Translations under genes and position numbers: made by a program
The notes under the pieces: model-generated
Seen by the model: only the letters and a program-made list of their open reading frames with translations
The model's database searches: none
Told to the model about the DNA's origin: nothing
In this document: positions 43,154 to 52,194 of the stretch, in pieces
How the letters are laid out: the number at the start of each line of letters is the position of its first letter
Position numbering within the stretch: position 1 is the stretch's first letter
Assembly (NCBI RefSeq): GCF_044597725.1
Contig: NZ_CP139003.1
Location: forward strand, 992,001 to 1,056,000
Length of the DNA: 64,000 nt
Direction: 5' to 3'
Origin: Bermanella sp044597725
GTDB taxonomy: Bacteria; Pseudomonadota; Gammaproteobacteria; Pseudomonadales; Oceanobacteraceae

Positions 43154-45916
43154 CTATCGATCTTCATAACGTTGGTGTTTAAAGAATACCCCTCCATCGC
43201 CAAACGCGGATGTTGTCATATTAGATGTAAGCCGCAGGGTGCCAACTTTTACGGCGCTATTGCGTCGATCGTTCGCATAACGTTGATTGATCCATCCGAA
43301 TAAACTGGTGCGAATGCGTTTGTCTGTGGCATACACATCATAAATGGGAGTTCCTGCTTCTAATGTGATGAGATCATCACGGAAGTCATGGGGCTGGGCA
43401 GAAAAGCGGTTACTTACCTCGCTCGAGGGCACAAAATAAAGTTGTGTTGGTGCTTTTGGATTTGCTTCATGCTGACCATTAGGTTGCGTTAGCGCCAAGT
43501 TCTCTGTCATGAGGCGTGTGGGGTTACTCGTAACCAGCGAGAATAAAGCGGTACTTCCTAACGTATCGTTTATTTCAGGAGAAACATACTGCGATAGTTC
43601 GTTCGCAAAAAAGTCGTGGTTATCCCCTTGACCCGAGAGCGTATAAAGCGCCGATATATTGGTTGAAGGTTCTCCATCAACAAAGGTTTTCCACGCTAAG
43701 CCAGGGGCAAAGCCTCGATCGTTAGGATCACCGGTGACAGATAACCGTATTAGGCCACATTCGCCCCCTTTGAAGACACCTGTGAACGGATGGTTATTGC
43801 TAGATTCAAATGCAACGGTGGCCATAGCACCGTACGGGTGAATCGGTTTTTCATAGCCTAATGGAGCAACATCTTCATTAAGTTTTACTTTTTTCCAAAG
43901 AATAGAATCAATCAAGCCGCCAATGTCTACAGGTTGTAAAGCGGGGCGTTGTCCATCTTCATATAACGTTTGGGTCACACCATTTTGCCAGAGTAGTGAT
44001 TGCTTGTCGCATGCGTTCATTTCTTGGTAATTGTCAGGTATTTTTAAGCCCCATGGTTTAAAGGCGTTATCAATACCCGTTAAACTGACTTTAAGTTCTG
44101 GGAAATGACGTACTAATACATCTTTCATGTCATTGTTTTCTACCCAATCAATTCCTTCTTGGGTGTAAACTTCAGCACGATAATCAGATGTATAGAAGCG
44201 GTCTGTCATTAGACGACGTGAAGCATTTAATATGAAAATTTGAAAAGAGGTTTCCCCAAATGCAAAACCTTCAGGGCGAACTGTTTCAGCTAATTGACCC
44301 ACTAAGGCATCAATTTTTTCAATGTCATTATCGTAAACACGTTTGAGTGCCGATAGGGTTTTAGGGTCTTTAGTTAGGTCTTCAAATTTTGTGATGGGAT
44401 TAAGCCCAATTTGACGACGAAACTCATTATATCGCGGGACACCGCGTTCACGGTCACGCAGAATGTCAATGGTTGCAAGGTCGATGTCTTCAGAAAAGGG
44501 AATCGATAGGTTACGCAAAAACTCAGGATAGTTGTGTAATGTTAACGAACCTGGATAAGTGGTACCAAACGAATACCAAAGTCGATCACTGCCTTCTTCA
44601 TCAAGAATATCTTCAGCGTTGCCATCACGGGTATCCATCATTGGAATGCGACGCGCCACTTCGGCAGAGCCAATATCATAAACCTCAACATCGTCACGTA
44701 ATAACGGATGCATACGATAAACGGCGGTAAACTCTTCGGTTAACGTGTAATCGGTTCCACCGTTATATGGTTCGCGAGTACCGACCAAACCACCCAGAGC
44801 AAAATCGATAAAGTTGGGATCATCTAGTTTTTCGATTAAGTCAGGTCGGCTGGATAACAATGCTGTAAGCAATGGTGAACTGGTGATGCCTTTGGATAAA
44901 CCATCTAAAATTTTCTGTACGTTATCACGACTTTCTTGTTCATCGGTAATACCATACCAATTTGCGCGCATGGCCCGTTCTGTAACTGGGTTTGCGATAA
45001 TAGCGGGAGTCCATTCAATCGTGTGGATTTTAGCCATGAGAGCTGCATTAGCTAAACGTGCTTTGTCATAAAGCCACTGATCGTCATGGTCGGGATATTT
45101 CTCTTTTAACATTTCGGCAATGGCATTGTGTTCCAAGGCGAAAAGTTGATGTAGCATTGAAAGGCCTACCCACCAGTTTTTATTGAAACCAGTAATGGGA
45201 ATGTTGTTCCAATAATCAGTGGGAAGCGTACCGTCTTCTTCTACTTTTAACTTACCATCAACGAAGGCACGTATAGAGTCGTTTGTTTTTTTATCACTGC
45301 CGTAAATCTGGGAACCATCCCACCAGTGTGTAGTAATACTGCGATAGGTATCAGGAAAGGTTGCATTATCTTCGGCTGAACGGTCATTATCAGGCGTTGT
45401 GCGTTTGATGCTCATGACACCCGGCCCTTTAGGATCTCCATCAGGACGTTGCACAAGGATTGGGTTATTAGCATCGCCGTCACCGTGGTCCATCCAGTCG
45501 TGAACCATGAATTGAACCCAGGCCGCGGCAATGAAGTTTATGCTAGTGGCGGGCTTAAATTCTTCCCTAGCCATCAATGCATTAGAAACTTCTCGAGGGT
45601 TGGGCTCAAGCAGAGTATCGTTTTCCGTTTCCCCATGGGCCGCCTCAAGTTGGACGTTGCGACCAAAGCGGCGGTTTACTGACCCCTCCGCTGGGTTTTC
45701 TAAAATGTTGCAGGTACCATCCTCGGTACGAGCTGTAAGGCTACGCTCATCACACACTATTTCAGCATTAACCTTGCTTAAATCTTCAGTGGAAATAAGG
45801 TTGTTTTCAGTAAGGTCTTCCCTTTGTAACGCTAATGTAAGTAGCCCAACTACTACACCGATGCTACCGCCGGCTTTGGCGATAGCGGGCCAAGTCACCC
45901 ATATAGATGTTGACAT
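43154..45916 (-). CDS. Animal-haem-peroxidase-superfamily protein of alpha-dioxygenase type, with large C-terminal extension
   Basis: A 920-residue haem enzyme. Residues 12-30 form a hydrophobic signal or anchor. The core (about 120-615) matches the fatty-acid alpha-dioxygenase/cyclooxygenase branch: QFMVHDWMDHGD with distal His139, HWWDGSQIYGSD, LEHNAIAEMLKEKYP with IHTIEWTPAII, and EFTAVYRMHPLLRDD giving the Tyr400-x-x-His403 pair (catalytic tyrosine plus proximal histidine in plant alpha-DOX). Also NASRRLMTDRFYTSDY and DVLVRHFPEL. Plant alpha-DOX ends near here (~640 residues). This protein adds about 300 residues (620-920, including GFAPGLAWKTFVDG and GDGGVFFKHQRYED) that look faintly catalase-like, which is a guess. 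Likely reaction: oxygenation of fatty acids at C2. It is divergent from a LuxR regulator. Confidence 0.85.
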   Translation of the reverse strand: MSTSIWVTWPAIAKAGGSIGVVVGLLTLALQREDLTENNLISTEDLSKVNAEIVCDERSLTARTEDGTCNILENPAEGSVNRRFGRNVQLEAAHGETENDTLLEPNPREVSNALMAREEFKPATSINFIAAAWVQFMVHDWMDHGDGDANNPILVQRPDGDPKGPGVMSIKRTTPDNDRSAEDNATFPDTYRSITTHWWDGSQIYGSDKKTNDSIRAFVDGKLKVEEDGTLPTDYWNNIPITGFNKNWWVGLSMLHQLFALEHNAIAEMLKEKYPDHDDQWLYDKARLANAALMAKIHTIEWTPAIIANPVTERAMRANWYGITDEQESRDNVQKILDGLSKGITSSPLLTALLSSRPDLIEKLDDPNFIDFALGGLVGTREPYNGGTDYTLTEEFTAVYRMHPLLRDDVEVYDIGSAEVARRIPMMDTRDGNAEDILDEEGSDRLWYSFGTTYPGSLTLHNYPEFLRNLSIPFSEDIDLATIDILRDRERGVPRYNEFRRQIGLNPITKFEDLTKDPKTLSALKRVYDNDIEKIDALVGQLAETVRPEGFAFGETSFQIFILNASRRLMTDRFYTSDYRAEVYTQEGIDWVENNDMKDVLVRHFPELKVSLTGIDNAFKPWGLKIPDNYQEMNACDKQSLLWQNGVTQTLYEDGQRPALQPVDIGGLIDSILWKKVKLNEDVAPLGYEKPIHPYGAMATVAFESSNNHPFTGVFKGGECGLIRLSVTGDPNDRGFAPGLAWKTFVDGEPSTNISALYTLSGQGDNHDFFANELSQYVSPEINDTLGSTALFSLVTSNPTRLMTENLALTQPNGQHEANPKAPTQLYFVPSSEVSNRFSAQPHDFRDDLITLEAGTPIYDVYATDKRIRTSLFGWINQRYANDRRNSAVKVGTLRLTSNMTTSAFGDGGVFFKHQRYEDR

Positions 45917-46085
45917 ATATGCCTCCTATTTATTGTTTTTTGTGGGTGCCCGCAGGCTAAAAGAAATTAATAGTCGCGCCTCCCCTCCATAGGGAGGGCA
46001 TAGTAATGCTCGGCAGAAGGGGAGTGGGTGTGTTAAATTTCATACTTCCACATGAATAAAACAATAATTAAGTGGACACCAACCT
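45917..46085. promoter_or_regulatory. Divergent control region peroxidase / luxR
   Basis: 169 bp. It contains the stem CCCTCC-ATAG-GGAGGG (45985-46000) and GC-rich purine blocks, GGAGGGGAGG (reverse strand, 45981-45990) and GGGGAGTGGG (46019-46028). These resemble the MalT box GGGGA(T/G)GAGG bound by a related regulator. It is plausibly the operator of the adjacent LuxR/LAL protein. Confidence 0.4.
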
Positions 46086-48347
46086 ATGGAAAAAAGTGCA
46101 CAAAAGCCTATAAAAGCACAGGTTTTAGTAGCAGGTCCTGGCTTTGGAAAGTCAACACTCTTACATCAATACGCCCAAGCAGACGAATGCAAAAAGGGTG
46201 GTATCGTCCTTCACGAAGTGGTGCCAGAGGTCAGTGAGTTGTATGAATTTACGAATAAAGTACTGGATGCTTTGAGTCAACTTCCCGCAGACCAATCCGT
46301 ATCGGTATTGATTGACGATATACATCATTTAAATGAAGCCGAGACCAGTACATTGTTTGCCAAGCTGGTGGATGCATTGAAGCGCGATGATCATATCTAT
46401 TTAGCGAGTCGTCGTATGCCTAATATCTTATTAGTTCGCTCTGATAAGGTGGATATCAACTTACTGCAAGAGCCAGAGCTGCTGAAGAACACAGAAGGAA
46501 AGTGGCCGTTGATGTTTTTTATGCAGCAGAAAAATTGGCATCAAGCGAATATTGAAAGTCAGCTAGGTGAGTACTTGGCATCCCAGTGGGGTTGCCATTT
46601 TGACGAGCAAGCACTGCCGACATTGAGTATATTGGCGAATTTCGATGAAATATCAGAGTCACTTTGGCAGCACCTTGAACCTAATGGTTTATCTCTTTCT
46701 TACATATGGCAGGAATACCGCTTTCTTGTTCCCGATGATGATCAGCAAGGTCATTATCGCTGGATCTCGGAAGCACAGCGATATTTGCAAACGCGTTTTC
46801 CGTTATCCATAGATAAACGTGAAAGATTACTTGAAACCGCAGCGGATTTTTGGTTACGTCATGGTAGCTTTCAAATGCTAATTGATACATTAAATGATAA
46901 CCATGAAGAACTACTAGCGTCTCATTCAATCATTATCCCATTGGTTGTTGCTTTAATATTCACACGTCGTTTTCATCAAGCACGTTATGTTATTGAACAG
47001 ATGTCTGATGCATCAGCGGAAAGTGATCACAAAGAAGTTATTAATATTTTGAATAATACCTTGGCACTTTTTACCGTGGATGATGAGGAACGTGTTGAGC
47101 CGCTGGCTTCATTAAAAAAGATGAAGTTGAAAAATGGCGTTATTCATTGTGTTGCGCTTTTGGTGTCGGCATATCAATCTTTTTATCAAGGAAAACTTGA
47201 TGAAACGGCACGCAAAGCTCGTGATGCATTGCTTTATATGAATGAACGACAACAAACTTATTTAGCAAGCTTAACGGAGATGCTATTAATTGCCTGTGAT
47301 AAGTATCGCGGATATACCGCACAAGCTGTGCAGCAGCTAGTAATAGCATTTAATAGCAAAGAAGAAAATGCTAAAGACCCTGTTTGGCATAATTATGCGA
47401 CAGGTATGATCATTATGTATTATGAAAAGAATGATCTAAAAAGTGCAGAGGAAATTTGTGAAAAAATAATGCCTCACATTAATAGTTCATGCGCCACTGA
47501 GGTAATTATCCATGTGTATTTGTATTATGCTCGAATCCTTGATTTATTATCAGATTCTAATAAAAGTATCGAATACTTAATTAGACTACAACGGTTTTTA
47601 TCTATGGGGAATTATCCCCGTTATCAAGGGAAGTTAGTGGCCGAGAGGATGCGACAAGCGGTTGCCAAAAATGATTACAAATGCATAAAGTATTTATGTG
47701 AAAAGTTTAATATAGAATCATTCCTAGACAATCGAGATATTCCCAATTTAGATGTTTTTGATTACCTTTTACAGGCTAGAGCGATGCAACTTCTATATGA
47801 GTCTCAATATCAAGAGGTCATCAATCTGCTTGAGCCTTTGAGAGATGAACTGCTTAAGTACGATTATCATGAGCGAGCTCTGGTAGCTGAGGCGCAAATT
47901 ATTGTCGCCCATAATAATCTTGGTAAAAAAGCGCGAGCCAGTATTTTATTAAAACAGGCAATACATTTTTATGGTTGGCCATCATTTAATCGTACCTTAT
48001 TTGATGAAGCCCCCATGATTATTCCTATTTTTTCTAGTTTAATTGGGCGGGGTGATTTAACACCTTCAAGTTTATTTTTGTCGTATTATAGAGACGTTCT
48101 ATTTCCTCAGTATGCTACCGACGCGTTCGACATGAAATCTCGATATAACGCGTTGACTAAGAAGGAGCGGGAAGTAATGATGTTGCTTGCGCAAGGTTTA
48201 AGTAACCAAGAAATTGCCGATGATATGAGCGTAGCCGCAACTACGATTAAATGGCATCTAAAGAATATTTACCGCAAGTTATCGTTAGATAATCGTTCCG
48301 CGGCAATGGCTTATATGCATAAAGTACAACCAAGCAACATTGTTTAA
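46086..48347 (+). CDS. MalT/LAL-type ATP-dependent LuxR transcriptional regulator
   Basis: A large 753-residue regulator with an N-terminal STAND ATPase: Walker A VAGPGFGKSTLL (residues 15-26) and Walker B SVLIDDIHHL (Asp77/78). A long helical repeat region with TPR-like character follows (residues 260-640), then a C-terminal LuxR helix-turn-helix (LTKKEREVMMLLAQGLSNQEIADDMSVAATTIKWHLKNIYRKL, about 690-733). The protein lacks the ~20 residues that precede the P-loop in MalT. An overlapping frame starting at 46052 (MNKTIIKWTPTYGK) looks like that missing part, so a frameshift near 46086 is possible. It is divergent from the haem dioxygenase and is probably its inducer-responsive activator. The inducer is unknown. 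Confidence 0.88.
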   Translation: MEKSAQKPIKAQVLVAGPGFGKSTLLHQYAQADECKKGGIVLHEVVPEVSELYEFTNKVLDALSQLPADQSVSVLIDDIHHLNEAETSTLFAKLVDALKRDDHIYLASRRMPNILLVRSDKVDINLLQEPELLKNTEGKWPLMFFMQQKNWHQANIESQLGEYLASQWGCHFDEQALPTLSILANFDEISESLWQHLEPNGLSLSYIWQEYRFLVPDDDQQGHYRWISEAQRYLQTRFPLSIDKRERLLETAADFWLRHGSFQMLIDTLNDNHEELLASHSIIIPLVVALIFTRRFHQARYVIEQMSDASAESDHKEVINILNNTLALFTVDDEERVEPLASLKKMKLKNGVIHCVALLVSAYQSFYQGKLDETARKARDALLYMNERQQTYLASLTEMLLIACDKYRGYTAQAVQQLVIAFNSKEENAKDPVWHNYATGMIIMYYEKNDLKSAEEICEKIMPHINSSCATEVIIHVYLYYARILDLLSDSNKSIEYLIRLQRFLSMGNYPRYQGKLVAERMRQAVAKNDYKCIKYLCEKFNIESFLDNRDIPNLDVFDYLLQARAMQLLYESQYQEVINLLEPLRDELLKYDYHERALVAEAQIIVAHNNLGKKARASILLKQAIHFYGWPSFNRTLFDEAPMIIPIFSSLIGRGDLTPSSLFLSYYRDVLFPQYATDAFDMKSRYNALTKKEREVMMLLAQGLSNQEIADDMSVAATTIKWHLKNIYRKLSLDNRSAAMAYMHKVQPSNIV

Positions 48348-48419
48348 GTTGTCTCTTTGTTTGGCTTTTCTTCCCTGTCTTACTATTAATTACGGTACCT
48401 ACCTGTTCTAAGGGTAATT

Positions 48420-48580
48420 TGATTTGTGAAATTAACCAGTTATAGCTGGTTTTTATTAATGAAAGGACATTTTAGAAAGGAAGGCGATTATTTAACAATA
48501 ATCGCCTTTAATAAATGGAAAAGTCGTGGGCAATATACGTGTTATTTTTCTACTTAGAAACTAAGCGTTGCTGATAACCA
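48420..48580 (-). repeat. Direct repeat copy 2: 3' end and flank of the intact TonB receptor
   Basis: The partner of 42905-43089, containing the last nine codons of the receptor (48554-48580) and its downstream hairpin. The two repeats enclose the haem dioxygenase and LuxR genes (about 5.3 kb). Confidence 0.8.
48481..48508. terminator. Bidirectional terminator luxR / TonB receptor
   Basis: AAGGCGATTATT/AATAATCGCCTT 12-bp stem with a 4-base loop, T-rich on both sides, between convergent gene ends. Confidence 0.85.
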
Positions 48581-50824
48581 TACATTGCGCGCTTTTGCTT
48601 TTACATTATAACTATCAATGTAGTTGGGCGTGTAGGTTTGACCATTATCCTCAGTGGTAAAGATGGTTGAGTAATCGGTAAAGTCTTCATCTAGCAGGTT
48701 ATTAATACGCGCTGTTAAAGCAAGATTTTGCGTAACGGCGTATTGGGCTCCTAGATGAAAGATAGTGTAGTCTTTAAAGTACTCCGGATAATCAAGCTCG
48801 GATGACCAACCACGGGGTGTACTGGTATAGCGTTTAGAGCGAAATTCTGCGCTTAGATAAGTATTAAAACTCGGGCTAACCTGCCAGTTAATAGTACTGT
48901 TGGCCATATGCTTGGCGGTACCTGATAGTGGCTCTCCTTTATTATCACCACTCTCGATTTTTGCATCGGTATAGGTGTAGTTTGCTTGCAGTGAAACGTT
49001 AGTTAGTAACCAATAACGACCTGCCAATTCCACACCATTAATTTCAGCTTTATCGATGTTTTCTTGTTGTCCAAATGTATAGCCGTCACCTAGTAGTTCA
49101 TTCCATTCTGGTGCTAGGTCAGCACATTGGCCTTGGGCGGCTGGATCATCACAATGTAGGATGCTGCCGCCACTTTCAATTTTGTCTTTGAACTGATTCG
49201 AAAACACAGTCAAGTTCACATTATGCCCGTCTCTGTGATTGTAGTAGGCGGCTATTTCGCTGTTCACACTGGTTTCTGGTTTAAGGTCGGGTGTGCCTAC
49301 AAATGGCAGTGTACCCTGACGGCCAAACCCAGTGATGCCTGGGAATAAATCACTGGCTAGAGGCGCTTTATAGCCTGTACTCACACCACCTTTAATCACC
49401 CATTCGGGGGTCAGTTCCCAGTTACCGTATAAACGTGGGCTAGTGTGTCCACCAAAAATATTATGGTTATCGTGACGTACGCCAGCTGTTAACGTAAAGC
49501 TTGATGTGAGTTGGACATTATCTTCAACAAATACAGCCCATTGTTCGTGGGGTTGAGCTTTGCCTTCGCTATAACCTGATCCTGTCATACCAAATGCACC
49601 GTCTTCCATTTCCGCATCAATGTATTGGCCACCATAAACCAATGCGTGACGGCCGATTAAAGAGTCGAATTTGACATTTAAAGTATTTTGACGTGTTTCT
49701 AAAATACGTTCAGGGCGTGGTAGAAAGGTATTAATAATTTCTTCGTCAGTGGCGTTGGCATCAACTAAATCGTTATATTCTAAACGCTCTAATGCGGTTA
49801 ACGGCAGGGTGCGACCATCGTTGCTTGTGGTCACGCGATGCAGCGTGACATCACTATTTGCCCAGCCCCAGCGACCTTCATGGCGTATAGAAAACTGTTT
49901 ACGTGTAAACGCTTGATCAAGTGCATAACCTGCCATGGGTAAGCGATCAATGCTGTCGGTCGTGCCCAATGGGTTTTTGCCACTTTCTGGTGTGTTGTCA
50001 TATTCTTGCTTCGACATATCGTAATCAAAGGTCAAATCTTGGTTTTCAGTCACGTGATAGTCTAAACGTAAACCTAAATTATTGTTTTCGTTGTCTACCG
50101 TGCGGCCACCGCTACCATAACCCAGGTCGCGCGGAATAGGGTTGCCATTGGGATCTAGGTCGGGAGCGTATTGTGGTTTAGAAGCATCGCGTTGGTAAAA
50201 ACTACCACGAATACCAATACCTAATTTTTCTGCCACTACCGGGCCTGATAAGCTAAATTCGGTGGTGCTATCGTTGCCATAGTTATCATTCGATTCAATC
50301 GTGCGGCTATGGGATAGCGAGCCTTGCCATTTCTCTGTGGTTTTACTGGTAATGATGTTGATAACCCCACCTAAGGCATCGGCGCCATAGAGCGTTGAAG
50401 CAGGACCACGAATTACTTCAATGCGTTCGATGAGCTCACGGGGTGGGATGTGGTTGAACTGGTTGCCACCAAAGTTATTAGGATAAATATCCCCTACATT
50501 ATTCTGGCGTTTGCCATCAACCAGAATAAGCGTGTAATCGGCCCCCATGCCACGAATACTAATACCACCTTGTCCGGTTTTATCTGTGGTCTCTCCTACA
50601 TCAACCCCTTCAACATTGCGTACCGCATCAAGCAGAGTCATATAAGGCTTTTGCGCCAATTCTTCTTTGGTGATTAAGGTAATAGACGCAGGTGCATGGG
50701 TTAATTTTTGTTCTAAACCCGATGCGGTAACCACCATAGCATCGAGTTTTGCGGTTTGTTCGGTTTGAGCTTGAGTACCGCTGGCAATAGCCAGCGCAAG
50801 CACGCTAAGAGGAAGCTTTGTCAT
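48554..50824 (-). CDS. TonB-dependent siderophore receptor (CirA/FepA/IrgA-like)
   Basis: A 756-residue outer-membrane receptor from the ATG at 50822-50824, which has AAGGA 8 bases upstream and begins a clean signal peptide (MTKLPLSVLALAIASGTQAQ). The TonB box DAMVVTAS is followed by a plug with TLLDAVRNVEGVDVGE, ISIRGMGADYTLILVDGKRQN and RIEVIRGPASTLYGADALGGVINI. The barrel ends LSATLSF with terminal Phe. It resembles catecholate receptors CirA/IrgA. Two Fur-box-like sites lie in the 192-bp divergent spacer to the PepSY operon, so iron regulation is likely. Its 3' end is duplicated at 42905-43089. Confidence 0.93.
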   Translation of the reverse strand: MTKLPLSVLALAIASGTQAQTEQTAKLDAMVVTASGLEQKLTHAPASITLITKEELAQKPYMTLLDAVRNVEGVDVGETTDKTGQGGISIRGMGADYTLILVDGKRQNNVGDIYPNNFGGNQFNHIPPRELIERIEVIRGPASTLYGADALGGVINIITSKTTEKWQGSLSHSRTIESNDNYGNDSTTEFSLSGPVVAEKLGIGIRGSFYQRDASKPQYAPDLDPNGNPIPRDLGYGSGGRTVDNENNNLGLRLDYHVTENQDLTFDYDMSKQEYDNTPESGKNPLGTTDSIDRLPMAGYALDQAFTRKQFSIRHEGRWGWANSDVTLHRVTTSNDGRTLPLTALERLEYNDLVDANATDEEIINTFLPRPERILETRQNTLNVKFDSLIGRHALVYGGQYIDAEMEDGAFGMTGSGYSEGKAQPHEQWAVFVEDNVQLTSSFTLTAGVRHDNHNIFGGHTSPRLYGNWELTPEWVIKGGVSTGYKAPLASDLFPGITGFGRQGTLPFVGTPDLKPETSVNSEIAAYYNHRDGHNVNLTVFSNQFKDKIESGGSILHCDDPAAQGQCADLAPEWNELLGDGYTFGQQENIDKAEINGVELAGRYWLLTNVSLQANYTYTDAKIESGDNKGEPLSGTAKHMANSTINWQVSPSFNTYLSAEFRSKRYTSTPRGWSSELDYPEYFKDYTIFHLGAQYAVTQNLALTARINNLLDEDFTDYSTIFTTEDNGQTYTPNYIDSYNVKAKARNVWLSATLSF

Positions 50825-50881
50825 TGTGTGTCCTTGGTTAAAGTGAAACAAGCGTTCAACTGTTAAGGTCAGGCATTATAT

Positions 50882-50900
50882 GGGAATGGTTCTCATTAAT
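50882..50900. promoter_or_regulatory. Fur-box-like site 1
   Basis: GGGAATGGTTCTCATTAAT matches the Fur consensus GATAATGATTCTCATTATC at 15 of 19 positions by my count. It lies 58 bp upstream of the TonB receptor start. Confidence 0.7.
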
Positions 50901-50958
50901 CAATAATGCAAATAAAAACAATTAGCATTTAGTATTGTTTTTGATAATAGTATTGATT

Positions 50959-50977
50959 GTTAATAAGAATTATTATA
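50959..50977. promoter_or_regulatory. Fur-box-like site 2
   Basis: GTTAATAAGAATTATTATA matches the reverse consensus GATAATGAGAATCATTATC at about 15 of 19 positions. It lies 40 bp upstream of the PepSY gene, so both divergent units appear iron-repressed. Confidence 0.7.
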
Positions 50978-51016
50978 TTTTTGGCGCACTTTGTACTGGG
51001 CGAGCCCGAATAACCC

Positions 51017-51649
51017 ATGAGTAAATCTATTTCCGCTGAATCATCCATTGCGCAAACAAAACGCAATTGGTTACCCACCGTATTAACTTGGCACTGGGTG
51101 AGTTCGGCTATTGCCCTTTGCGGTATTGTTTTGTTTTCAATAACAGGTATTACGCTCAACCACTCGGCCGATATTCCGGCACAGACTCGTCTTACCACTA
51201 TCGAACAACAACTACCCACTGAATTAGTAGATGCATTAATCAACGCCGATTCATCAGTCTTACCCAATGATGTAGAGGCTTGGCTGCAATCCGAGCACGG
51301 CATCACTTTGCAAGATGCGTCTATGGAATGGTCGGAGTATGAAATATATGCCTCATCACAAAGCCCGGGTGCTGATGCATGGTTAAGCATCGAGCTACCA
51401 CAAGGTTTTTTAATTTATGAGCATACCGATCGTGGCTGGATAGCGTATCTCAATGATTTGCATAAGGGTCGTCATACGGGGGCGGCGTGGAATTGGTATA
51501 TCGACATTCTTGCATTGGCTTGCTTGGTATTCAGTCTCACGGGCTTCGTAGTACTTTGCATTCATGCCAAAGAACGCCATGCCGTTTGGCCTATTACATT
51601 TGCTGGCTTACTTGTTCCTGTTTTGCTGGCCTTACTGTTTATTCATTAG
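51017..51649 (+). CDS. PepSY-type membrane protein of an iron-uptake operon
   Basis: A 210-residue protein with an N-terminal transmembrane span (about 27-49, VSSAIALCGIVLFSITGITLNHS), a periplasmic domain and two further C-terminal spans (ALACLVFSLTGFVVLCI and FAGLLVPVLLALLFIH). The motif GWIAYLNDLHKGRHTGAAWNWYIDILALAC is typical of PepSY-associated membrane proteins, a group that includes inner-membrane ferric-siderophore reductases such as PiuB/FpvG. The histidines in HWV, LNH and LHKGRH could ligate haem. It is the first gene of a four- or five-gene operon behind a Fur-like site. Confidence 0.82.
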   Translation: MSKSISAESSIAQTKRNWLPTVLTWHWVSSAIALCGIVLFSITGITLNHSADIPAQTRLTTIEQQLPTELVDALINADSSVLPNDVEAWLQSEHGITLQDASMEWSEYEIYASSQSPGADAWLSIELPQGFLIYEHTDRGWIAYLNDLHKGRHTGAAWNWYIDILALACLVFSLTGFVVLCIHAKERHAVWPITFAGLLVPVLLALLFIH

Positions 51650-51657
51650 GAGAAAAC

Positions 51658-52176
51658 ATGAATATGAAATCTTGGCTGTTTGCCGTTTTAGCAGGAACGG
51701 TTCCAACATCCGTTCAGGCTGAGTCACTTCAGCTTGAAATAGAAATACCAAAGCTCAATGTCGCCGAGTATCACCGTCCGTACGTGGCTATTTGGATCGA
51801 AGATGAACGTGGCCAGCATAAAATGGATTTAGCGGTGTGGTATGACACTGAATTAAAAAACAATGAAGGCACAAAATGGTTAAAGGATTTGCGTTTATGG
51901 TGGCGTCGTAGCGGTCGTGAATTAGAGCTTCCGGTAGATGGTTTATCGGGCGCCACCAAAACAGTAGGGAGTCATGTAGTTAATTTTGACGAGCAAGACT
52001 ATCACTTTTCAACTCTCCCAGCGGGTCAATATAAACTGGTTGTTGAAGCAGCCCGTGAGGTAGGGGGGCGAGAGCTAGTGAAATTGCCATTTAACTTACC
52101 CATACAGTTAACAACTAAAACGAATGCCCGAGGTCAGCACGAGCTGGGTGATATCGTATTAAAACAAATTCCATAA
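51658..52176 (+). CDS. DUF2271 periplasmic protein
   Basis: A 172-residue secreted protein with a signal peptide (residues 1-20, ending SVQA-E) and a compact beta-rich domain: LEIEIPKLNVAEYHRPYVAIWIEDERG, RDLRLWWRRSGRELELPVDGLSGAT-like core, and PAGQYKLVVEAAREVGGRELV. These features are diagnostic of DUF2271. The ATG at 51658 follows AGGAGAAAA and lies 8 bp after the PepSY stop. DUF2271 genes accompany PepSY and DUF4198 genes in TonB-receptor loci; the molecular role is unknown. Confidence 0.88.
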   Translation: MNMKSWLFAVLAGTVPTSVQAESLQLEIEIPKLNVAEYHRPYVAIWIEDERGQHKMDLAVWYDTELKNNEGTKWLKDLRLWWRRSGRELELPVDGLSGATKTVGSHVVNFDEQDYHFSTLPAGQYKLVVEAAREVGGRELVKLPFNLPIQLTTKTNARGQHELGDIVLKQIP

Positions 52177-52194
52177 TTTTTAACGGAGATACAT

